In this document: positions 38,001 through 43,325 of the stretch, piece by piece
How positions within the stretch are numbered: the stretch's first letter is position 1
Layout of the letters: each line of letters starts with the position of its first letter
Source: an uncultured Bacteroidales bacterium
Lineage (GTDB): Bacteria > Bacteroidota > Bacteroidia > Bacteroidales > ML635J-15
Reading direction: 5' to 3'
Length of the DNA stretch: 64,000 nucleotides
Assembly (NCBI GenBank): GCA_937899245.1
Contig: CALDKB010000047.1
Coordinates: forward strand, 184,372 to 248,371
Position numbers and translations under genes: made by a program
Notes under the pieces: generated by a model
What the model was told of the DNA's origin: nothing
What the model saw: only the letters and a program-made list of their open reading frames with translations
Databases searched by the model: none

Positions 38001-38713
38001 CAACCAATGTTTTGTGTTATGGCGATAAGACTGGTAAAATAGAGGTTAACGTAAGTGGTGGTACCGAACCATATCATTACTATATCCAGGATCTGAGCGA
38101 TATGGCTACCATGAGTGTTTATAACAATATGATAGCTGGTTTGTACACTATGGTTGTGGTGGATAATAACGGATGTGTGTTGCGACAGACTGCTCATATC
38201 ACTCAACCTAATAAGCTTGAAATAGATGTGGCTGTAGAAAATCCATTCTGTCGTGACAGTCGTACGGGTCTTATTGATGTGAAGGTAACAGGTGGTGTCG
38301 AACCTTACTTGTACTACTGGAATGACTACAGGTCTGATGTGGCTGAGATGGCTAATATCCCTGAAGGTGAATATCATGTGGGTGTCGTTGATGCTAATGG
38401 CTGTATGCCTGATGAAAAGCTGGTAAATCTTGTCGATACAGATGTCGATTGCTTGCATATCCCGAATGTATTCACTCCAAATGGTGATGGTATAAATGAC
38501 GAATGGATAATCAACAATATCGAAATGTTCCCAGACGCTGTTGTTTATGTATTCAATCGTTGGGGTCAGATGATGTATACAGCAAGAGGTTCCGATGAGC
38601 GTTGGAATGGCGAGTATCGTGGACATTTCGTTCCTGCTGGAACTTACATGTACATTATCGACTTGTTCAATGACGAGGAACCATATCAGGGTACTGTGAC
38701 GGTTCTATACTAA
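26099..38713 (+). CDS. Giant T9SS/gliding-type adhesin with SprB repeats (class B tail)
   Basis: About 4204 residues from 26099; starts at 26129, 26153 or 26162 are also in frame, and the last two place the signal peptide (ending FISAQ) at the usual distance. Domains in order: an N-terminal jelly-roll-like domain and a second copy (about 47-222 and 358-538), PPC-like domains (224-351, 711-888), a group 2 Ig-like domain (541-625), a Listeria-type repeat (625-703), a proprotein convertase P-domain split by an insertion (about 1151-1515), six Ig-like repeats with ISGTP motifs (about 1581-2211), fifteen cysteine-containing Ig-like repeats (about 2565-3658), six SprB repeats (about 3659-4110), and a gliding-associated C-terminal domain starting IPNVFTPNGDGINDEW (4121-4204). 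It is expected on the cell surface, as an adhesin or gliding filament. Confidence 0.9.
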   Translation: MLFNNIKQSIMGNNIHSKMGRMQVLRRLFVAAFVVLMMQPAFISAQTTVTIGAGTSSGYYPLPGFYGYNYDVYLYDAANITSSGIITKLAYNIASVTSNSSTSTFKIYMKDVPASTTLASSTTFSTYISGATLVYDNTSYSTPSTGWNHFSLIRQFCHTQGNSLLIAVEGTGCSTSGSCSKQSYYTSATDKHWYKHQDGSNPGTSVSGTLDSQRANIILTFNGTCDQPAQGSPCDNAITMTCGRSYSGTLSTSGSWGSYPGCGYNEPGGEMVYAFTPAQTDVYTFSTTTNSGDPDFFLMSSCGNTGTNIIGSCWSSGNQTVSLTAGTTYYLVVDNYSSSSTASFSVEVSCPSSPTMDGCTNYTVGTGSSCTYANGPVDDFYKYSYRQIIYPAASLTAGTISALSFNYCYTTAMSSKTNVNIYLGHTNLSSFASTTSWIPISNLTLVYSGPLNCSANGWNSFTLTNPFEYNGVDNLVMAIDDNSNAYDGSSYTFYYTSGSGGTQLYYRSDSENPNPSAPPSGTLVASYPNTRFCIDDCEGTSPNITFANSTLSVNCCSTATNAITVSPNSGGTITYISSDPSVATVSSTGVVTAVSIGTATITALVSASGIYCSASGAYTVNVVGTPHVLSYNTTAGCSGTASAAPASVTGVTATVTATEPTCSSASYFAGWNTAADGSGITYNAGNIVDLGCHNVTLYAQYTTIRPAITGSGDCETAMPFCATNDSDGYTLNVETGDGTSPEGMCTFFKNPSWWYVRISEAGPLAMTIESSCGDVDFGCWGPFSNMTCDRTNDLTDNGADGYSYYSDVTLYYNYNTTTTPTTTTDDPICGVHSLAERSGNLVDFGGSTSRVEYLQIPNAQVGEYYMVVIGNFANCAGEISFTQTNINDSNAGHADCTIVTDCAITSITTIPTDCNASGTFDVSGNIAFNDAPVDGVLTITDGTVSQTFNPPFVSPISYTLSGCVGDGLQHTLTASFSSSTVNCERITYVDAPVCETDCPDATVTLSGYTEFVDGIYYYDVCLGTGVNMVASQTGYTNPTWTWSVNPHGGVTPTVLYGQSVSYTPTAEQGYDVSLTVASGECSTIVRARICVSDGLETGIDSYALGSICVGDVATISVGDIGSDIVVTGDMREIETSLGQAGETFIPDGPHCTEQCYTSSVTFYDFNDGDVVTSVDDINFLRINMEHSFIGDLQIKLTCPNGRSAIILQDYYSSDEDAEHYSSQAIDPYSYIWPSMAIDTVWHVGTSSTTYYYGQYMYGRTAYSPQNTGYSNSGNTYYLVTFSTANEAWNFIENYLNLYYTGRTYEVYEITGNNNVVLYYAIAYSMASGGSTYTYFVWLTRNTTTDVTEAYPFSSREEAEHFIANNLGGSGVVSYSLQSTAYNRIYFGEPDIYDVVSDMTAAEICDGNDPHNLSAVGYDYAWTSSSNYTTSGYVYDVSNMSASSTIYNNGTSSANTLYHVIPSDVDSRTHIYQPYQSFANLIGCPLNGTWTVSVCDSWARDNGYIFNWELSLDESLMPNNWGYSVLLDDVTTNCGSIATVADNVITIEPQSGSAGDYMCNITLYDNLNCQTIIPLSYSVAEPTITLVSGSADQSVCEDVAIENIVYQLGGSATNAVATGLPAGVTMTVDGNTVTISGMSSNPATYNYTITTVSGNHCVEASLTGRIVVNVGNIVPEFNQAGPYCSGTTVDDLPLVSNNGITGRWTPNITNSTNTYTFTPDAGQCATITTMLITVNDMPTLAYTSGTETLCKNVSTMENIIFTYGGGANGADVTGLPSGVSYTVNTTNHTVVISGTPTSAGIFNYTVTTTGAIDPCTNVSITRTIVVNDTPTLVLTSGRATQTVCNGSAITPIVYTYGGGATGAIATNLPEGLVATNNTIGHMLTISGTPVTGGTISITTTGVSLPCENISMQASVNINQPATLELTAGAQDVVLCRESEWFGNIQYTFGGSATGINIVELNNDLPEGLQAVVNGSVVTISGTPMAEEGDYPYTITTYGAVSPCENITLSGTISIAIEATVELVSPIETEEQHICLPGTITDIAYHYDGGASGVDIDLLRAGLPAGLTVSVNSNTQMVTISGSPTETGRFGYQLATIGATIPCKNGEASGTLIINRQPELSVVGETSQQFCLGNSISDIVFTYGGGATGATVVGSLPAGLSASNNAAAHTLTISGTPTVTGTYNFSVSTTGAADPCSDVSIDASVVINSNPQFSIESSEAQICNGSSVTISCNPATFNSYQWTALNSSDATYTIVDGLPAVANASSISISPMITPGNVVMVYNLRVSDANGCTAEREESIAVSEIPTATISKTDNTKCVAPYNGIIALADFAGGLSGSVYTVEVSGQLSQTTTGGNIFFAGLAPGTYTVRITNSTTLNMCYTEETITIADNPSSPSVSISGSTSICENTYTILTANVTGTHGNVSYLWSTNQTTPVVITDNLSSSTTFAVTVTDDNRCTATNSVQVMIGNTPEVELHAVHTPICLGDNTILRANVLNAGASYELEWSATPLANSGLLSSTGDRITVTPTAAGSYTYSVRLTTNSCNDSEPYVVSDDETIVVNPLPTPGITNNSGTTTITCNTTEISLTATGGSSYAWSNGTNAATIQIANVGTYTVSVTDANSCSAATQIDIDNDLVLPNVSIYDLLSSVLTCNTTSITLNSNTTTPGATLDWTMQTVSEPGTYVVTATGPNGCQNTAQITITQDVSLPTVSILPPATTTLTCATPEIELHAQGTGVLSWTTQTVTAEGDYMVTATASNGCESTAQIHIGVDNNIPTVEITPSSSVLTCYTRSVSLVASGAFSYAWTGGSDGNTLNVTSPGTYTVTGTAANGCTATAEYYVSANTTPPTVSINAPTTELTCATPSISLTPSGNGIYSWLQQSVTTPGVYSVTATGTNGCTNTASITITQNIVPPSVSISAPTTLLTCDNPEITLTASGEGLSWSTQNVTTMGVYSVTATAANGCVSTDEIVINEDFSTPFVSIVNNTGTTVLTCAVPSISVSVDDNSDAGSYVWSGGANATGTGNAFTNPGTYYLTATGPNGCESVESITISQNIIPPTVSIVNNTGTTVLTCDLEEISVTAVGSASVVSYLWSEGISQATADNTLITIGTYVVTATASNGCTATAQIIITEDADRPSVGITNLTGTTVLTCETTEINVVATGTGIRYDWSGGENTDIANNTFDAIGTYYVTVTGANGCTNVAPIAITENVTPPMVSITNQSGFNEINCNASSVSVTATGNGISYVWSNGANTAATTFLAEGSYTVTATAANGCKNTAVVVITEDHTPPVPVITSANNAYTIDCAHPSLTLNVAGGLSYSWSTGVTGPTIMVTTGATYYVTATGTNGCTAQSQVFIAEDFSLPPASINNLTGETVLNCNVDEIDVIANGGYLFAWSNSLWGLGAEQTITTPGIYTVTVTGRNGCTADASLIITRDIEPPTVEITSSTGLFELNCAVSEIDVTAVGNGNIYAWSGGDSDSGYTNVFTEAGTYTVTSTGFNGCTNTAQVIVTSNMTPPTANITNLSETMTINCNVSEIPVVVAGNGVSFNWSDGVATANRILNSQGLYSVTVTGENGCTSTASIRINEDLTAPIALINNQTGTSELNCLTSSITLQANGGTSYVWSNGLTTQSIAVYEGGIYSVTVTGANGCTSSTYVTISQTPEFNASISSVGQILCYGGTTSASVMAEGGSQGYTYTWSDGQTTPMASNLTAGAYTVTVRDSGGCYAILQCQISQPAQLIVSVATHSLYCGTALGALDAIVSGGTAPYSYSWSNGEFTSSISNLTAGSYNVVVTDANNCATNTTAQVAREGVLTVYTEITHTISCHGYNDGSVMATAPNAVAPVLYSWNTGYATPEINNLFEGTYLVSVTDGWGCSGQSSITITSPQDMLVQTVAIAPKCHDSYDGRINVSAMGGVAPYEYIWNNGVSGQDLTDVHAGVYALTITDGAGCSSSKNITLEAPADLVAEIRTTNVLCYGDKTGKIEVNVSGGTEPYHYYIQDLSDMATMSVYNNMIAGLYTMVVVDNNGCVLRQTAHITQPNKLEIDVAVENPFCRDSRTGLIDVKVTGGVEPYLYYWNDYRSDVAEMANIPEGEYHVGVVDANGCMPDEKLVNLVDTDVDCLHIPNVFTPNGDGINDEWIINNIEMFPDAVVYVFNRWGQMMYTARGSDERWNGEYRGHFVPAGTYMYIIDLFNDEEPYQGTVTVLY

Positions 38714-38742
38714 ACTAAAAAATATACTCTACTCTTTTTTGT

Positions 38743-38781
38743 AAAGGGCGGGCTTTCCCAAAAAGTTCGCCTTTTGCCTTT
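38743..38781 (+). terminator. Probable terminator after the second giant gene
   Basis: AAAGGGCG (38743-38750) pairs with CGCCTTT (38768-38774) with one bulged G, and a T-rich stretch follows. Confidence 0.45.
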
Positions 38782-38804
38782 TTATTAAAGTTTAGATTTT
38801 GAAT

Positions 38805-38812
38805 TATATTTG
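38805..38812 (+). promoter_or_regulatory. -7 box ahead of the flavoprotein gene
   Basis: TATATTTG matches TAnnTTTG but lies only 12 bases before the ATG, so any leader is very short. No -33 element is clear. Confidence 0.35.
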
Positions 38813-38824
38813 CAAAAAAACGAT

Positions 38825-39442
38825 ATGAAAGTTCTTTTGCTTAACGGCAGTCCACGTCAGAATGGAAATACTGCAATCGCGCTTGGCGAAATGGAAAAAA
38901 TCTTTGCCGCAGAAGGCATCGAGGCGGAAACAATACAAGTTGGTAATTTGTCGATACGAGGTTGTATGGCATGTGGCGCTTGTAAGGCAACTGGAAAGTG
39001 TGTGTTCGATGACATTGTAAACGAAATTGCGCAAAAGTTTGAATCTTGTGACGGTCTTGTTGTTGGCAGCCCCGTATATTATGCCTCAGCAAATGCTACG
39101 CTTATTGCTTTGCTCGACAGGTTGTTTTGCAGTTCGTCTTTCGACAAATCCATGAAGGTTGGTGCAAGCGTTGTGGTTGCACGTCGTGGTGGTTTGTCGT
39201 CGACTTTCGACGAGTTAAACAAGTATTTCACGATTTCAGGAATGCCGATAGCTTCGAGCCAGTATTGGAACAGCGTTCACGGCTCGGCAGTAGGAGAGGC
39301 CTCTGGTGATGCAGAAGGCTTGCAGACAATGCGCACTCTTGCACGCAATATGGCTTTCCTTATAAAGAGCATTGCTCTCGGAAAGGAAAAATACGGACTG
39401 CCTGAAAAAGAAAAAAAGGTGTCGACAAACTTTATACGCTGA
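38825..39442 (+). CDS. NADPH-dependent FMN reductase-like flavoprotein with cysteine cluster
   Basis: 205 residues of the flavodoxin-like fold. The FMN phosphate loop is GSPRQNGNT (8-16). A cysteine cluster CMACGACKATGKC (about residues 47-59) follows, as in iron-sulfur flavoproteins and related oxidoreductases, and GSPVYYAS (about 81-88) is the second FMN loop. It probably transfers electrons between NAD(P)H or an iron-sulfur center and an unknown acceptor. The ATG at 38825 places the first strand MKVLLLNGSPR at the N-terminus. An array-like octamer stretch begins right at its stop codon. Confidence 0.88.
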   Translation: MKVLLLNGSPRQNGNTAIALGEMEKIFAAEGIEAETIQVGNLSIRGCMACGACKATGKCVFDDIVNEIAQKFESCDGLVVGSPVYYASANATLIALLDRLFCSSSFDKSMKVGASVVVARRGGLSSTFDELNKYFTISGMPIASSQYWNSVHGSAVGEASGDAEGLQTMRTLARNMAFLIKSIALGKEKYGLPEKEKKVSTNFIR

Positions 39443-39485
39443 TCTGCTGACCCGCAAAGCAGTTTGCCTGTCAGCCTGTTAATAA
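39438..39485. repeat. Short degenerate octamer stretch at the flavoprotein stop codon
   Basis: From the stop codon on, the sequence can be laid out in units of eight that each begin with G: GCTGATCT, GCTGACCC, GCAAAGCA, GTTTGCCT, GTCAGCCT, GTTAATAA. The units resemble those at 40578-40609 and 63250-63285. Degenerate and short, so only suggestive. Confidence 0.35.
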
Positions 39486-39645
39486 ATATCTGTTTCTCTT
39501 GTATTATTTGTTTTTCATCCTTAATTTTGTTTATCTTTTGCAAGATTTGCTATGATGAATGCTTTGTCTAAATGTACATTAATTAACAGCAAATAGTAAT
39601 TTAAAAATTTATATTATTAAAGGAACTTTTAAACAATTATTTTTA

Positions 39646-40197
39646 TTGGCCTTTTTGGCTTTTTCCCTGGTTATAACAGGATGTAATGACCATGAATATG
39701 TAGATCTTGGCTTGCCAAGTGGAACTAAGTGGGCAACATGTAATATTGGTGCTGAGAAGCCACAAGATTATGGCGATTATTTTGCTTGGGGCGAAACAGA
39801 GCCAAAGGAAGTTTATAACACATACACTTATAACGACAATCCTACAATTCTTCCGGCCGACCATGATGCCGCAGCAGTAAACTGGGGCAACGGCTGGCGT
39901 ATGCCAACGATAGCAGAATTGCAAGAGCTGAAAGACAACTGTGTATGGGAGTGGACAACACAAAACAATGTTAACGGCTATCTCGTGACGGGACCTAATG
40001 GCAACTCTATATTCCTTCCTGCTGCTGGTGACCGCCGTGGTACGAGTCTTAGCAATTCAGGTTCCTACGGCACCTACTGGTCGAGTTCGGTTGACGATAC
40101 GGACTACGCTTGGTACTTGTTCTTCGTTTCGGACGGTCACGAATTGAACCGCAGCAACCGCTACTGTGGGCAACCCGTTCGTGCTGTTTGCCAGTAG
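39646..40197 (+). CDS. Lipoprotein with Fibrobacter-type paralogous (DUF1566-like) domain, start codon abnormal
   Basis: The mature domain matches the Fibrobacter succinogenes major paralogous domain family: VDLGLPSGTKWATCN, FAWGETEPK, GWRMPTIAELQEL and a C-terminal RPVRAVCQ-like end. A lipobox (VITGC) precedes it. The first usual start codon is a TTG at 39646, giving a signal peptide of only about 12 residues with no positive charge. Upstream the frame stays open to 39583 and encodes KGTFKQLFLLAFLAF, a proper lipoprotein signal, but only ATT codons (39613, 39616) stand where ATG should be. Either ATT is used or the gene has lost its start. Likely a surface or periplasmic lipoprotein; function unknown. 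Confidence 0.75.
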   Translation: MAFLAFSLVITGCNDHEYVDLGLPSGTKWATCNIGAEKPQDYGDYFAWGETEPKEVYNTYTYNDNPTILPADHDAAAVNWGNGWRMPTIAELQELKDNCVWEWTTQNNVNGYLVTGPNGNSIFLPAAGDRRGTSLSNSGSYGTYWSSSVDDTDYAWYLFFVSDGHELNRSNRYCGQPVRAVCQ

Positions 40198-40240
40198 AGA
40201 ATTTATCTTGTGTTCTCCCCAAACAGGCAATTAATGGCAG

Positions 40241-40311
40241 AAAAAAAGCAGTTGGGGGCGTGTGCTCGCCCGCAATGCGAGCTACCAAACACGCAGCCGG
40301 CTGCTTTTTTT
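40241..40311. terminator. Large nested hairpin, possible bidirectional terminator
   Basis: Three nested perfect stems: an outer 11-bp stem of seven A plus GCAG (40241-40251) with CTGC plus seven T (40301-40311), a middle stem GCGTGT (40258-40263) with ACACGC (40289-40294), and an inner stem GCTCGC (40264-40269) with GCGAGC (40277-40282) and a 7-base loop. The A and T runs flank the stem so it can end transcription in both directions. Confidence 0.65.
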
Positions 40312-40379
40312 CGCGCAAAATTTTAGGCTGTCGAGTTTTTCGGCGGCTATTTTTTGTGCTAGCTGAGCGGAGTCGAAAG

Positions 40380-40412
40380 CCTGTTTAAAACCATTGTTGT
40401 CTGGTAAACAGG
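40380..40412. repeat. 8-bp inverted repeat
   Basis: CCTGTTTA (40380-40387) and TAAACAGG (40405-40412) are a perfect inverted pair with a 17-base loop in the noncoding region between the lipoprotein and alaS. No assigned role. Confidence 0.5.
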
Positions 40413-40429
40413 TTAGCCAGTATTCCCGC

Positions 40430-40457
40430 AAAAAAGGCCGCCTTCTCAAGCGACCTT
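40430..40457 (-). terminator. Terminator of alaS
   Basis: On the minus strand AAGGTCGC (40457-40450) pairs with GCGGCCTT (40441-40434), one pair G-U, with an 8-base loop, then T residues. The alaS message would run through the octamer array before ending here. Confidence 0.8.
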
Positions 40458-40474
40458 CAATGTCTTTTTGTTGG

Positions 40475-40609
40475 CTTGCGGTCTTGAAGTCTCACAGTCT
40501 CACAGGCTTGCAGTCTCACGGTCTTGCGACCTAACGGTCTTGCAGGCTTGCAGTCTTGGGTCTCAAGGTCTTGCTGTTAGCCTGTCCGCCCGTTCGACCG
40601 TTAGCCTTC
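40475..40609. repeat. Degenerate octanucleotide tandem array next to alaS
   Basis: The stretch divides into about seventeen consecutive units of eight bases with only one 7-base unit (40555-40561). The left units follow CTTGCAGT or CTCACGGT patterns (for example 40475-40482, 40507-40514, 40547-40554), the right units follow TAGCCTGT and CCGCCCGT patterns (40578-40593). It abuts the alaS stop codon at 40611 and precedes the alaS terminator, so it is in the 3' untranslated part of the alaS message. Confidence 0.75.
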
Positions 40610-40610
40610 T

Positions 40611-43235
40611 TTACAGTTTCTTTTCAACTTCAGCTTTCGCAAACGCTATCGCTTCGGCGAGTTTCGTAATGTCCTTTCCGCCGGCCATTGCGATAAACGG
40701 CTGTCCGCCGCCACCACCTTGCATTAATTTTGCCGATTCCTTTACAAGATTTCCTGCGTGAAGTCCGTTCTCCTTGACAAGATTGTCGGAGAATGCAACT
40801 ACCAACGAAGGCTTATCATCGCAAACGCTACCGATAATGCAAGCCAGATTGCTCTGTTCGCCACGAAGCTGAGTGCAGATTTCCTTGATGTCGTTTCCGT
40901 TGCGACCGTCAAGTTTTTCGCAGATGAATGTAAGTCCGTTGCGATTTTCGGCCTTCGAAACCAATTCTCGCTTCAACGATTTCAGTTCTTCAAGCTTGTA
41001 GGCTTCAACTTGCTTCTTCAAGGTTGTGTTTTCGTTTACGAGGTTTTCAACTCCGGCAACTATTCCCTTAGGATTGCTTACCATTGTCGAAACTTCGCTG
41101 ACCATATCAATCTGCTTGAAAATGTATTCCTGTGCTGCTGTGCCCGTAATTGCCTCTATACGGCGAACGCCTGCTGCTACCGCACCTTCGGAAATAATCT
41201 TGAAGAACCCAATCTGCCCTGTCCGTTCAACATGTGTACCACCGCAAAGTTCAATTGAGTTGCCGAACTTAATCACGCGGACAACCTTTCCGTACTTTTC
41301 ACCGAACAATGCCATTGCGCCCATTGCCTTGGCTTCGTCGATGTTTGCCGAACGGTTTTCAACCTTTTCGATGTTTTCGCGTATACGTTCGTTGACGAAA
41401 ATTTCTGTCTGGCGGATCTCTTCCGGTGTCATCTTGCTGAAATGTGCAAAGTCGAAACGTAAACGTTCATCGTTAACCATAGAACCTTTCTGCTCAACGT
41501 GAGTTCCCAATACCGAGCGCAATGCCTGGTGGAGTAGGTGTGTTGCGGTGTGGTTGTTGGTAATTTCGGTGCGGTGTTTTATGTTTACAACAATTTCGAA
41601 ATCCTTGTTGACGTCCTTTGGCAATTCCTTTGTGACATGAATCTTAAGATTGTGTTCTTCGATTGTGTTGATGATAGAGATTTTCTTTTCGCCATCCTGA
41701 ATGTAGCCCTTGTCGCCAACCTGACCACCTTTTTCTGCATAGAAAGGAGTGCGGTCGAATACAATGTGGTATAAAGTTTCGTTCTTCTGAACGACCTTGC
41801 GGTAGCGAAGAATATGCACGTTTTCGCTCAAGTTGTCGTAGCCTGTGAAGATGCAGTCTGCTTCGTCGAGGATAACCCAGTCGTCGGTGTTAACTTCGGC
41901 AGCATTGCGTGCACGTTCCTTCTGCTTTGCCATTTCTGCGTCGAAATCTGGCTTGTTTATTGTGAATCCTTTTTCGCGAGCAATAAGTTCGGTAAGGTCA
42001 AGCGGGAATCCGTAAGTGTCGTAAAGAACAAATGCTTGGCTTCCTGCGATTTCGGTCTTGTTTTCCGATTTCAACTTTTCCATTTCGCTGTCGAGAAGAC
42101 GCAAACCGCGCTCGAGTGTGCGGAGGAATACGCTTTCTTCATCGTTGATAACTTTTTCAACCAAAGTCTTCTGCGAAACAAGTTCGGGGAATGATTCGCC
42201 CATTAGGGCAACCAATGTGTCAACAAGTTTGTACATGAACGGTTCCTTGATGTCGAGGAACGAATATGCGTAGCGAACTGCACGACGCAAGATACGGCGG
42301 ATTACATATCCTGCCTTGTTGTTTGATGGCAGCTGTCCGTCGGCAATTGCGAACGAAACGGCACGTAGATGGTCGGCAACAACGCGCAAGGCGATGTCGG
42401 TGTCGTGGTCGATTCCGTATTTTTTGCCCGAAATCTTTGAAATTTCGGTAATGATTGTCTGGAAAATGTCAGTATCGTAGTTTGATTTCTTGCCTTGCAA
42501 TACGGCGCACAGACGTTCGAATCCCATACCGGTATCGATATGCTTTTGTGGCAGTGGCTCCAATTTGCCATCGGCCTTGCGGTTGAACTGGATAAATACA
42601 AGGTTCCAGATTTCGATAACCTGAGGATTATCCTTGTTTACAAGTTCTGCACCAGCAATTTTTGCACGTTCGTCATCGTCGCGAAGGTCGATGTGGATTT
42701 CTGAACAAGGACCGCAAGGACCCATATCGCCCATTTCCCAGAAATTATCCTTCTTCGAACCATAGATAATTCTTCCCTTCGGAACATATTTCATCCAGAA
42801 ATTTTCAGCTTCGTGGTCGATGTCAAGACCTTCCTTAGGATCACCACCGAAAACAGTAACGTATAGGCGATTCTTGTCGATACCGTATTCTTCGGTAAGC
42901 AGATTCCAAGCAAGGCGAATAGCATCTTCCTTGAAATAGTCGCCGAATGACCAGTTGCCAAGCATTTCAAACATTGTGTGATGGTAGGTGTCGTGTCCTA
43001 CGTCTTCAAGGTCATTGTGTTTTCCCGATACTCGGAGACACTTTTGCGAGTCGGCAACTCGTACCGTTTCGGGCTTGCGGATGCCAAGGAAAATGTCCTT
43101 GAACTGGTTCATGCCGGCATTTGTGAACATTAGGGTAGGGTCACCCTTTACTATCATTGATGAACTTGGAACTATTTTGTGTCCGTTTCTTTCAAAGTAG
43201 TTCTTAAATCTAGCTCTAATCTCTTTTGAATCCAT
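40611..43235 (-). CDS. alaS: Alanyl-tRNA synthetase
   Basis: 874 residues, full length. It charges tRNA-Ala and edits mischarged Ser and Gly. The N-terminal class II catalytic core includes the NAGMNQFKDIFLG segment, and the editing domain carries the zinc motifs HTATH (about residue 562) and CGGTH (about residue 663). The C-terminal oligomerisation domain ends in the GGGGGQPFIAMAGGKD segment. The gene is divergent from a LytM-family peptidase, a common Bacteroidetes arrangement. CAAAATTA at 43266-43273 gives a minus-strand TAATTTTG box about 30 bases upstream. Confidence 0.98.
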   Translation of the reverse strand: MDSKEIRARFKNYFERNGHKIVPSSSMIVKGDPTLMFTNAGMNQFKDIFLGIRKPETVRVADSQKCLRVSGKHNDLEDVGHDTYHHTMFEMLGNWSFGDYFKEDAIRLAWNLLTEEYGIDKNRLYVTVFGGDPKEGLDIDHEAENFWMKYVPKGRIIYGSKKDNFWEMGDMGPCGPCSEIHIDLRDDDERAKIAGAELVNKDNPQVIEIWNLVFIQFNRKADGKLEPLPQKHIDTGMGFERLCAVLQGKKSNYDTDIFQTIITEISKISGKKYGIDHDTDIALRVVADHLRAVSFAIADGQLPSNNKAGYVIRRILRRAVRYAYSFLDIKEPFMYKLVDTLVALMGESFPELVSQKTLVEKVINDEESVFLRTLERGLRLLDSEMEKLKSENKTEIAGSQAFVLYDTYGFPLDLTELIAREKGFTINKPDFDAEMAKQKERARNAAEVNTDDWVILDEADCIFTGYDNLSENVHILRYRKVVQKNETLYHIVFDRTPFYAEKGGQVGDKGYIQDGEKKISIINTIEEHNLKIHVTKELPKDVNKDFEIVVNIKHRTEITNNHTATHLLHQALRSVLGTHVEQKGSMVNDERLRFDFAHFSKMTPEEIRQTEIFVNERIRENIEKVENRSANIDEAKAMGAMALFGEKYGKVVRVIKFGNSIELCGGTHVERTGQIGFFKIISEGAVAAGVRRIEAITGTAAQEYIFKQIDMVSEVSTMVSNPKGIVAGVENLVNENTTLKKQVEAYKLEELKSLKRELVSKAENRNGLTFICEKLDGRNGNDIKEICTQLRGEQSNLACIIGSVCDDKPSLVVAFSDNLVKENGLHAGNLVKESAKLMQGGGGGQPFIAMAGGKDITKLAEAIAFAKAEVEKKL

Positions 43236-43265
43236 TGTAAATCAAGTTGTTTTTCTAAAGTTTTG

Positions 43266-43273
43266 CAAAATTA
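43266..43273 (-). promoter_or_regulatory. -7 box of alaS
   Basis: Reads TAATTTTG on the minus strand, matching TAnnTTTG, about 30 bases upstream of the alaS start. No clear -33 TTTG. Confidence 0.4.
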
Positions 43274-43325
43274 GAATAATATTATTTAATTTGTGCCGTT
43301 TTTTTGAAAAACTAGCCGGGACAGG

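Noticed and set aside
37529..38626. 365-codon open frame antisense to the SprB repeats
   Set aside because: Mirror of a repetitive coding region with strong codon bias; the sense frame has clear domains.
40110..40388. 92-codon open frame over the nested hairpin
   Set aside because: It runs through the lipoprotein end and the hairpin arms; no coding signs.
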